A stretch of 19,983 nucleotides of DNA from assembly GCA_937907435.1 (NCBI GenBank), contig CALCIA010000198.1:1-19983 (forward strand), given 5' to 3'. Source of the DNA: an uncultured Actinomycetes bacterium. Its GTDB lineage: Bacteria; Actinomycetota; Thermoleophilia; Solirubrobacterales; 70-9. The position numbers and the translations under genes were made by a program. Of this stretch, positions 14,978 through 19,983 are shown piece by piece. The notes below the pieces were generated by a model. The model saw nothing but the letters and a program-made list of their open reading frames with translations. It did no database searches and was not told where the DNA came from. Within the stretch, counting starts at the first letter, position 1; every line of letters starts with the position of its first letter.

Positions 14978-14999
14978 GATGTGGCTAGGTCAGCGAGCG
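14954..14999. promoter_or_regulatory. Imperfect palindrome spanning the DUF559 start codon
   Basis: CGCTCGCTGA (14954-14963) mirrors TCAGCGAGCG (14990-14999), and CCACA (14969-14973) mirrors TGTGG (14980-14984) about the same centre. The start codon at 14975-14977 is at the dyad. It could be an operator or an mRNA hairpin. Confidence 0.6.
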
Positions 15000-15046
15000 C
15001 GGATTCTCTCCCCCCTGCCGGCGCTCGGCTGCTCCCTTTTTCGCGC

Positions 15047-15289
15047 TTAGAGCGGGCGGAGGCGGTCGAAGCGGGTGGCGGGACCGCTCGGGCAGAGGCG
15101 GGCTTCGACGCGTTCGAGGAGGCCGGAGGCGATCAGGGCTTCGACCGCCGCCTCGATCTCGGCGGCGCCGAGGCCCTCGCAGCGCTCCTCGAGCTGCTCT
15201 TCTGTCAGCCCCTCGGCGCCCGCCAGGAGGACGGCCCGCAGCACCTGTCCCTGAGCTTCCCGATCCTCCCGTCTGCCCGTGCCTGCCAC
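15047..15289 (-). CDS. Small winged-helix-like protein behind a LexA-type box
   Basis: The 80-residue protein contains an HTH-like pattern: VLRAVLLAGAEGLTEEQLEERC, then AAEIEAAVEALIASGLLERVEARL, a wing-like LCPSGPATRFDRL, and a basic end. I cannot assign a family; a small DNA-binding regulator is the best guess. GTG 15289 is chosen because TAGGCT sits 7 nt before it, as at other genes here. An in-frame ATG at 15328 would place the LexA-like palindrome inside the coding region and give 93 residues. A single Cys in each half is unremarkable. It follows the SDR on the same strand but has its own promoter signals. Confidence 0.6.
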   Translation of the reverse strand: MAGTGRREDREAQGQVLRAVLLAGAEGLTEEQLEERCEGLGAAEIEAAVEALIASGLLERVEARLCPSGPATRFDRLRPL

Positions 15290-15296
15290 TCGGTCG

Positions 15297-15302
15297 AGCC
15301 TA
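15297..15302 (-). promoter_or_regulatory. -10 element TAGGCT for the small winged-helix gene
   Basis: TAGGCT on the minus strand lies 7 nt before GTG 15289. The LexA-like palindrome begins 5 nt upstream, covering the -10/-35 spacer and -35. Confidence 0.5.
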
Positions 15303-15307
15303 GCAGG

Positions 15308-15329
15308 AATGCGAACGTATGTTCGCATT
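15308..15329. promoter_or_regulatory. LexA/SOS-box-like palindrome AATGCGAAC-GTAT-GTTCGCATT
   Basis: Two perfect 9-bp arms flank a 4-nt centre. The core CGAAC-N4-GTTCG matches the LexA operator type of Actinobacteria and Firmicutes (CGAACRNRYGTTYC; TCGAACN4GTTCGA). Its place over the promoter of the small winged-helix gene fits repression by LexA or autorepression. Confidence 0.6.
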
Positions 15330-15342
15330 GTTCGGGTCGAGA

Positions 15343-16077
15343 TCAGACCATGCCGAGGCCGCCGCTGACGCCCAGGGTCTCGCCGGTGACGAAGGTGGCA
15401 TCGTCGGAGGCGAGGAAGGCGACCGCGGCGGCGACCTCGAAGGGCTGGCCGAGGCGACCGAGCTGGGTCTGGGACCGCATGTTGTCGATCAGGCGCTCGC
15501 CGACCTCGCCGAGGGCCTTGGCGCCCATCAGCAGCGGCGTCTCGATCGGGCCGGGAGCGATCGCGTTGGCGGTGATGCCGTAACGGCCGTTCTCGCGGGC
15601 GATCACCTTGGTGAAGCCGATCACGCCCGCCTTCGCCGCCGAGTAGACGGCCGAGCCCTTGGAGCCGACCCGGCCCGCCTCGCTGGAGATGCTGACGATG
15701 CGCCCGTAGCTCGCCCCCTGCATGACCGGGAGCGCCGCGGCGGTGCAGTTGAGCACGCCGTTCAGGTTGATGTCGATGACCCGCTGCCACTGCTCGGGCG
15801 TGGTGAGCGGGAAGAAGCCGAACTCGTCGGTGCCCGCGTTGTTGACGAGGATCGCGATGTCGCCGACCGCCTCGACCGCCGCGCGCGCCGAGTCCAGCGA
15901 GGTGACGTCGAGCTCGACCGCGTGGCCGTTCACCTCGCCCGCGACCTTCTCCGCGCCCTCGGTGTTGACGTCACCGACCCAGACCTCCGCGCCTTCGGCG
16001 GCCAGCCGCTCGGCGATCGCTGCGCCGATCCCGCTCGCGCCGCCCGTCACGAGCGCCTTCCTCCCATCGAGCCTCAC
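15343..16077 (-). CDS. Short-chain dehydrogenase/reductase (SDR)
   Basis: The 244-residue oxidoreductase has the classical SDR signature: TGGASGIG (about 11-18) for NAD(P), NNAG, and the catalytic Ser-Tyr-Lys in SISSEAG...YSAAKAG. The C-terminal TGETLGVSGGLGM is also typical. An acidic residue (GDVNTEG) after the second strand suggests NAD preference. GTG 16077 is preferred over ATG 16089 because it yields the usual MRLDGRKALVTGG start and because TATGCT lies 7 nt before it, overlapping the ATG. The substrate is unknown. The gene is divergent from cofD and shares its promoter region, which might link them, but SDRs generally use NAD(P), not F420. Confidence 0.9.
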   Translation of the reverse strand: MRLDGRKALVTGGASGIGAAIAERLAAEGAEVWVGDVNTEGAEKVAGEVNGHAVELDVTSLDSARAAVEAVGDIAILVNNAGTDEFGFFPLTTPEQWQRVIDINLNGVLNCTAAALPVMQGASYGRIVSISSEAGRVGSKGSAVYSAAKAGVIGFTKVIARENGRYGITANAIAPGPIETPLLMGAKALGEVGERLIDNMRSQTQLGRLGQPFEVAAAVAFLASDDATFVTGETLGVSGGLGMV

Positions 16078-16084
16078 GCCGGGC

Positions 16085-16094
16085 AGCATAGACT
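16085..16094. promoter_or_regulatory. Overlapping divergent -10 elements of SDR and cofD
   Basis: TATGCT (minus, 16090-16085) serves the SDR and TAGACT (plus, 16089-16094) could serve cofD. They share the two bases 16089-16090, so transcription in one direction should exclude the other. Confidence 0.45.
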
Positions 16095-16119
16095 GCCTCC
16101 CTTGCGAAGCCAGGAATCG

Positions 16120-17046
16120 ATGCGCGTCGCCCTCCTCGCGGGCGGCACCGGCGGGGCCAAACTGGCCGCCGGCATGCAGGAGGAGATCGGCGCGGCGCTG
16201 ACCGTCGTCGCCAACACCGCCGACGACATCGAGACGCTCGGCGTCCACGTCTCCCCCGACCCGGACCTCGTCACCTACTGGCTGAGCGGCGAAATCGACG
16301 AGGAGCGCGGCTGGGGACTCCGCGACGACACCTTCACAGTGATGGAGCGGATGGCCGACGTCGGCGCGCCGAACTGGTTCAGCCTCGGCGACCGCGACCT
16401 TGCCTCCTGCCTCTACCGCGCCGAGTTCCTCCGCGAGGGCGGGCGCCAGACCGACGCGCAGGCGCAGATCTCCCGCGGGCTCGGGGTCACGGCGACGGTG
16501 CTGCCGATGTGCGACGAGGCGGTGCGCACCCACGTGCTGACCGAGCACGGCCGGCGCGAGCTGCAGGAGTACCTGATCCTCGACGGCGGGCAGCCGCGGA
16601 TCGACGGCGTGGAGCTCGACGGGATCGCCGAGGCGCGCCCCACGGCGGAGGTCGCGGACGCCTTCCGCACCGCCGACCTGATCGTCCTCGGCCCCTCCAA
16701 CCCGGTGATCAGCATCGGCCCGATCCTCGCCGTCCCGGGGATGCGCGAGGCGATCGAGGCTGGGTCCGCACCGGTCGTCGCGGTCAGCCCCTACGTCGGC
16801 GGCCAGATCCTCAAGGGCCCGACGAACAAGTTCATGGAAGCGCTGGGACGGCCGACCACGGCGGCGGGCGTCGCCTCCCTCTACACCGGGCTGATCGACG
16901 CGATGGTCGTCGACGAGGACGACCCCGACCCGCCCCCGGCCGAGGTCCCGACCCTCCCCGCGAAGACCCTGATGGACGGCGCCGGGGGCCGGGTGCGCCT
17001 GGCGCGCACCGTCCTCGACTACGGCCAGACGCTGATCGACGCATGA
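16120..17046 (+). CDS. cofD: F420 biosynthesis phospholactate/phosphoenolpyruvyl transferase
   Basis: The 308-residue CofD/FbiA enzyme joins the activated nucleotide-linked C3 acid to the deazaflavin Fo, giving F420-0 (or dehydro-F420-0). Family marks: LLAGGTGGAKLAAGM at the start (6-19), ANTADD (31-36), HVSPDPDLVTYWLSGEID, GWGLRDDTF, FSLGDRDL, and the SNPVISIGPILAVPGMREAI region. ATG 16120 has an AGGAA ribosome-binding site. It overlaps cofC by ATGA, so cofD, cofC and cofE are co-translated. Whether the acid is phospholactate or phosphoenolpyruvate depends on cofC and cannot be read here; in actinobacteria the latter has been shown. Confidence 0.95.
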   Translation: MRVALLAGGTGGAKLAAGMQEEIGAALTVVANTADDIETLGVHVSPDPDLVTYWLSGEIDEERGWGLRDDTFTVMERMADVGAPNWFSLGDRDLASCLYRAEFLREGGRQTDAQAQISRGLGVTATVLPMCDEAVRTHVLTEHGRRELQEYLILDGGQPRIDGVELDGIAEARPTAEVADAFRTADLIVLGPSNPVISIGPILAVPGMREAIEAGSAPVVAVSPYVGGQILKGPTNKFMEALGRPTTAAGVASLYTGLIDAMVVDEDDPDPPPAEVPTLPAKTLMDGAGGRVRLARTVLDYGQTLIDA

Positions 17047-17681
17047 GGGCAACGGCGGTGGTGCCGGTGAAGCGCTTCGCGGTGGCGAAGTCGCGGCTCG
17101 GGCCGGGGATCGAGGCGACGCGCAAGCCGGAGCTGGTGGCGGCGATGATCGGCGACGTGCTGGCGGCGATCGGCCGCGCGCGCATGGTCGAGCGGACCAT
17201 CGTGGTGAGCCAGGAGCCGTTGGCGGTGGACCTTGCCGCGACAGCGGGGGCCGAGCTGGTCAGCGACTTCGACGACGCGAGCCACAGCGCCGCCGCGCTG
17301 GCGGGGACGGCGGTCGCCAAGGCGGCCGGGGCGCGCTGCGTGGCGCTGCTGCCCGGCGACTGCCCGCTGCTCGACCCGCGCGAGCTCGACCGCATGCTGA
17401 CCGGCGTCCCCGACCCCTACGTCGCGGTGATCCCGGACCGCCACGGGACCGGCACCAACGCGCTGGTGCTGGCGCCGCCCGACGCGATCGAGCCGAGCTT
17501 CGGCGAGGGCAGCAAGGAGCGCCACGTGGCCGCGGCGCGGGCGGCGGGGATCCCGTTCGGGGTCGAGGAGCTGTCGTCCCTGGGACTCGACCTCGACACG
17601 CCCGCGGACATCGTCGCGCTGACGATGCGGGTGGAGCGCGACGGCGGCGCGAAGCGGACGGCGAAGGCGCTGGGGATATGA
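17043..17681 (+). CDS. cofC: 2-phospho-L-lactate/phosphoenolpyruvate guanylyltransferase
   Basis: The 212-residue nucleotidyltransferase couples GTP to the C3 acid, making the activated donor for CofD. It begins with the family pattern VVPVKRFAVAKSRL (6-19), followed by LLPGDCPLLDP (102-112), PDRHGTGTNAL (131-141), FGEGSKERH (153-161) and LDLDTPADI (182-190). The Lys in VKRFAVAKSRL and the Asp in GDCP are expected to bind nucleotide and metal. It starts in the cofD stop (ATGA) and its own stop overlaps the cofE start in the same way. CofC is thought to set which three-carbon acid enters F420. Confidence 0.95.
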   Translation: MRATAVVPVKRFAVAKSRLGPGIEATRKPELVAAMIGDVLAAIGRARMVERTIVVSQEPLAVDLAATAGAELVSDFDDASHSAAALAGTAVAKAAGARCVALLPGDCPLLDPRELDRMLTGVPDPYVAVIPDRHGTGTNALVLAPPDAIEPSFGEGSKERHVAAARAAGIPFGVEELSSLGLDLDTPADIVALTMRVERDGGAKRTAKALGI

Positions 17682-18493
17682 GCGCGGGGACGGCGGGCGA
17701 AGGCGCGGGGACGCCGAGCGGCGGCGGGGACGCCGCGCGGCCCGCCGCCGAAGTGCACGTGCGGCCGGTGCTCGGCATCCCGCAGATCGCCGCCGGGGAC
17801 CCGCTCGGCGAGCTGATCGCGGCGCGCGTCGGGGAGCTCGCCGACGGCGACGTGGTCGTCGTCTCCCAGAAGGTCGTCTCCAAGGCCGAGGGCCGCACGC
17901 GGCGGCTGTCGAGCGTCATCCCCGGCGCCGAGGCGAGCAAGCTGGCGCGGATCCTCGGCAAGGAGCCGAACCTGGTGCAGCTGATCCTCGAGGAGAGCGC
18001 CGAGGTGGTGCGGGCCGAACGCGGGGTGCTGATCGTCGAGACCAATCACGGCCTCGTCTGCGCCAACGCCGGCATCGACAGCTCGAACGTCGGCGACCCC
18101 GAGTCGGTGCTGCTGCTGCCCGAGGACCCCGACGCCTCGGCGCGGCGGCTGCGCGCCGAGATCGGCGGCGCCGCGGGGGCGCGGATCGGCGTCGTGATCG
18201 CCGACAGCTTCGGCCGCGCCTGGCGGATCGGACAGGCCGAGGTGGCGATCGGTTGTGCCGGGCTGGTGCCGATCGACGACTGGCGCGGCCGCCACGACGC
18301 GACCGGCCGCGAGCTGATGGCGACCCAGATCGCGATCGCCGACGAGGCGGCGGGGGCGGCGGACCTGGTCCGCGACAAGGCCGCCGCGGTGCCGGCGGTG
18401 GTGGTCGGCGGCCTCGGCCGCTGGGTCACCGTCGAGGACGGCCCCGGCGCGGCGGCGATCCGCCGGCCGCGCGAGGACGACCTCTTCCGCTGA
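17678..18493 (+). CDS. cofE: Coenzyme F420-0:L-glutamate ligase, single-domain
   Basis: The 271-residue enzyme adds gamma-linked glutamates to F420-0 using GTP. Motifs are SQKVVSKAEG (63-72), ETNHGLVCANAGIDSSN (121-137), DSFGRAWRIGQ (176-186), the DDWRGRHDATGREL block (200-213), and the end PREDDLFR. A Gly/Ala-rich extension of about 24 residues precedes the domain. It stops where the mycobacterial FbiB nitroreductase-like domain would begin, so reduction of dehydro-F420, if it happens, must be done by a separate protein. The ATGA overlap makes it the third gene of the operon. A terminator follows within 3 nt. Confidence 0.95.
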   Translation: MSAGTAGEGAGTPSGGGDAARPAAEVHVRPVLGIPQIAAGDPLGELIAARVGELADGDVVVVSQKVVSKAEGRTRRLSSVIPGAEASKLARILGKEPNLVQLILEESAEVVRAERGVLIVETNHGLVCANAGIDSSNVGDPESVLLLPEDPDASARRLRAEIGGAAGARIGVVIADSFGRAWRIGQAEVAIGCAGLVPIDDWRGRHDATGRELMATQIAIADEAAGAADLVRDKAAAVPAVVVGGLGRWVTVEDGPGAAAIRRPREDDLFR

Positions 18494-18495
18494 GC

Positions 18496-18520
18496 GAGGC
18501 CGGAGCCGGCCTCAGTTTTT
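18496..18520 (+). terminator. Intrinsic terminator of the cofDCE operon
   Basis: GAGGCCGG (18496-18503) pairs with CCGGCCTC (18506-18513), then AG and five T residues. It starts 3 nt after the cofE stop and overlaps the csbD-like stop codon on the other strand. Confidence 0.8.
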
Positions 18521-18679
18521 GTGCAGGGCGTCGCGGACCTTGTCGATGCCCTCCTTCAGCTTGCCGGAGGCCTTGTCGACCTTGCCCTCGTTCTCCAGGT
18601 CTTTGTCGCCGGTCAACTTGCCGGCGGCCTCCTTGACCCGCCCTTTGGCGTCATCTTTGTTGCTGGGAGCATCAGCCAT
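18512..18679 (-). CDS. CsbD-like small stress protein
   Basis: The 55-residue hydrophilic protein matches the CsbD family over its whole length: DDAKGRVKEAAGKLTGDKDLENEGKVDKASGKLKE, with the Lys/Glu/Asp/Gly bias of this family. Members are induced under general stress in several bacteria; the molecular role is unclear. ATG 18679 has AAGGGA 6 nt upstream. The upstream region contains a small GCCGG-GTA-CCGGC dyad and, 73 nt from the start, the second palindromic repeat. No sigma-factor site could be defended. Confidence 0.9.
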   Translation of the reverse strand: MADAPSNKDDAKGRVKEAAGKLTGDKDLENEGKVDKASGKLKEGIDKVRDALHKN

Positions 18680-18751
18680 TTGAGTCCCTTTCGTCGCTTT
18701 CCGCTTGCCTTTTGCCGGTACCCGGCGCCGAGCGCCACTACGCCGAAGGTC

Positions 18752-18794
18752 GAGTTCGCACTTATCCGCGGATAGCGCGGATAAGTGCGAACTC
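18752..18794. repeat. Dispersed palindromic repeat, copy 2 (perfect)
   Basis: Arms 18752-18770 (GAGTTCGCACTTATCCGCG) and 18776-18794 are exact reverse complements around GATAG. It sits 73 nt upstream of the csbD-like start and 21 nt after the alcohol dehydrogenase stop. Copy 1 at 2343-2385 has three substitutions relative to it. Confidence 0.93.
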
Positions 18795-18815
18795 ACCCGT
18801 GGGCGGGGCGGCGGG

Positions 18816-19808
18816 CTAGGTGGAGACGACGAGGACGGCGGAGCCCTCGATGCGGCCGTGGCGGGCGTCTTCGAGCGCCTGCTGGGCGTCCTGGAGCGGG
18901 TAGGTCGTGACGGCGGCGCGGACCGGCACTTCGGGGGCGATCCGCAGCAGGTCCTCGCCGTCGGCGCGGGTCAGGTTGGCGACCGAGCCGAGCGTCCGCT
19001 CCCCCCAGAGCAGGTCGTAGGAGAAGGCGGGGATCTCGCTCATGTGGATGCCGGCGCTGATCACCCGGGCGCCGCGGGCGCTCGCCTTCAGCGCCTGGAC
19101 CATCAGCGGGCCGACCGCGGCGAAGACGATCGCCCCGTCGAGCTCCTCCGGCGGCAGCTCCGAGGAGCCGCCCGCCCACTCGGCGCCGAGGCCGCGGGCG
19201 AACGCCTGGCCGTCGGCGTCCCCGTCGCGGGTGAAGGCGAAGACGCGGCGGCCTTCGTGCACCGCGACCTGGCAGAGGATGTGGGCGGAGGAGCCGAAGC
19301 CGTAGAAGCCGATCCGCTCCGCCTCGCCGACCAGCCGCAGCGCCCGGTAGCCGATCAGCCCCGCGCAGAGGAGCGGCGCCGCCTCGGCGTCGGAGTAGGG
19401 CGCCGGGATCGGGAAGCAGAAGTCCTCCGCGGCGGCCGCGAACTCGGCATAGCCGCCGTCCACGTCGTAGCCGGTGAAGCGGGCGTGCTCGCAGAGGTTC
19501 TCGCGCCCTTCGCGGCAATAACGGCAGGTGCCGTCGGCCCAGCCGAGCCAGGGGACGCCGACGCGGTCGCCCAGCTCGAAGCGCCGCGCCCCCTCCCCCG
19601 CGCCGACCACCTCTCCGACGATCTGGTGTCCCATCACCAGCGGCAGCTTCGGCTCACCCTGAAGCTCGGCGTCGTAGATGTGGAGGTCGGTGCGGCAGAC
19701 GCCGCAGGCGCGGACCGCGAGCTTTACCTCGCCGGGCCCGGGCTCGGGCTCAGGGACGTCGGCGAGGCGGAGTGGCCGGCCCGGCTGGTCGAGGACCATC
19801 GCCCGCAT
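18816..19808 (-). CDS. Zinc-dependent alcohol dehydrogenase family protein
   Basis: The 330-residue medium-chain oxidoreductase has the catalytic-zinc ligands Cys38 (CGVCRTD), His61 (GHQIVG) and Cys148 (LLCAG), and a FYGFGSSAH nucleotide-binding turn. The structural-zinc loop GTCRYCREGRENLC keeps only three Cys (95, 98, 106); Asp92 stands where the first usually is. Acid ligands in this loop are known in some thermophilic relatives, so it may still bind zinc. This subgroup resembles AdhP-like enzymes acting on primary alcohols or aldehydes with NAD(P). ATG 19808 gives the standard MRAMVLDQPG start. The partial gene upstream on the same strand ends 20 nt away, suggesting an operon. Confidence 0.92.
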   Translation of the reverse strand: MRAMVLDQPGRPLRLADVPEPEPGPGEVKLAVRACGVCRTDLHIYDAELQGEPKLPLVMGHQIVGEVVGAGEGARRFELGDRVGVPWLGWADGTCRYCREGRENLCEHARFTGYDVDGGYAEFAAAAEDFCFPIPAPYSDAEAAPLLCAGLIGYRALRLVGEAERIGFYGFGSSAHILCQVAVHEGRRVFAFTRDGDADGQAFARGLGAEWAGGSSELPPEELDGAIVFAAVGPLMVQALKASARGARVISAGIHMSEIPAFSYDLLWGERTLGSVANLTRADGEDLLRIAPEVPVRAAVTTYPLQDAQQALEDARHGRIEGSAVLVVST

Positions 19809-19828
19809 CGCCGCCCCCCGCTCCCTCG

Positions 19829-19983
19829 CTACGCCGCCGCGTCCGCGTAGGTCTCGACGATCTCATACAGCGTCGTCCGCTGGGCGGGGACGCGCCCGGC
19901 CCGCCGCGCCGCCGCCACCAGGTCCTCGACCTCCAGGCGCACCCCGTGCTGGGATCCCGCCATCCGCGAGATGCTCTCCTCCA
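19829..19983 (-). CDS. C-terminal fragment, probable ketopantoate-reductase-like protein (partial)
   Basis: The minus strand has an open frame from the window edge to TAG at 19829. The visible C-terminus reads ESISRMAGSQHGVRLEVEDL, then VAAARRAGRVPAQRTTLYEIVETYADAAA. The spacing of S...EVE.L...ARRAG..PA...LYEIV resembles the C-terminal helical domain of the PanE/ApbA family (NADPH-dependent ketopantoate reductases). Only about 51 residues are seen, so the call is weak. It probably shares a transcript with the alcohol dehydrogenase 20 nt downstream. Confidence 0.45.
   Translation of the reverse strand, partial: EESISRMAGSQHGVRLEVEDLVAAARRAGRVPAQRTTLYEIVETYADAAA

Noticed and set aside
15319..16119. 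Long in-frame extension upstream of cofD
   Set aside because: It is antisense to the SDR, lacks family similarity, and cofD has a canonical start and ribosome-binding site at 16120.
16090..17052. Long in-frame extension upstream of the SDR on the minus strand
   Set aside because: Antisense to cofD and Arg/Asp/Val-rich; the SDR begins normally at 16077.
18700..18720. GGGTAC upstream of the csbD-like gene as a SigB-type -10 box
   Set aside because: It is part of a small GCCGG/CCGGC dyad and no matching -35 (GTTT-like) lies at proper spacing.
18680..18796. N-terminal extension of the CsbD-like protein through the palindromic repeat
   Set aside because: The extra residues come from the hairpin repeat, and a clear ribosome-binding site precedes ATG 18679.

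Overview
The window is GC-rich DNA (roughly 70% G+C) with frequent GTG/TTG starts, tightly packed genes, F420 cofactor biosynthesis genes and a cyclic-di-AMP riboswitch in front of an NlpC/P60 hydrolase. This points to an actinobacterial chromosome. The style of the exported proteins and the separate, non-fused CofE suggest a Thermoleophilia-like lineage (Solirubrobacterales or relatives). That placement is an inference; there is no rRNA or other marker gene here. I see no insertion sequence, phage, integrase, CRISPR, tRNA or rRNA.

Layout. 1-3250: a perfect 22-bp hairpin; a secreted protein with a papain-like Cys/His/Asp pattern (-); a DUF1810 protein (+); a dispersed palindromic repeat; an NlpC/P60 hydrolase (-) under a c-di-AMP (ydaO-type) riboswitch. 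3250-5713: a NatAB-like ABC exporter pair (+) converging with an Ogt-type alkyltransferase (-). 5796-8561: a RimJ/RimL-type acetyltransferase and Tag glycosylase pair (+), a second GNAT (-), a frameshifted cupin (-) and an alpha/beta-hydrolase (+). 8563-11101: a perfect 25-bp hairpin, an SCO1/SenC lipoprotein coupled to a TlpA-like thioredoxin, a two-module secreted protein and a strong intrinsic terminator. 11149-15289: a MarR regulator, LspA, a 'secreted repeat' lipoprotein, a CDF metal transporter with an enlarged cytosolic tail, a DUF559 nuclease-like protein, and a small winged-helix-like gene behind a LexA-type palindrome. 15343-18520: an SDR enzyme divergent from a translationally coupled cofD-cofC-cofE F420 operon with a terminator. 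18512-19983: CsbD-like protein, the second copy of the palindromic repeat, a zinc alcohol dehydrogenase, and the C-terminal end of a probable ketopantoate-reductase-type protein.

How the genes work together. The clearest unit is cofDCE, which covers three consecutive steps of F420 assembly; the divergent SDR shares its promoter region. SCO1 and TlpA form a two-gene envelope redox/copper unit. Ogt and Tag are two independent alkylation-repair enzymes within 1.7 kb. The NlpC/P60 hydrolase is tied to c-di-AMP, which links wall turnover to a second messenger.

The most informative non-coding signals are the c-di-AMP riboswitch; a recurring TANNNT-(6-8 nt)-GTG/ATG arrangement that implies many leaderless mRNAs and decides several starts; an SOS-box-like palindrome; a two-copy dispersed hairpin family; and a shared bidirectional promoter between the SDR and cofD.
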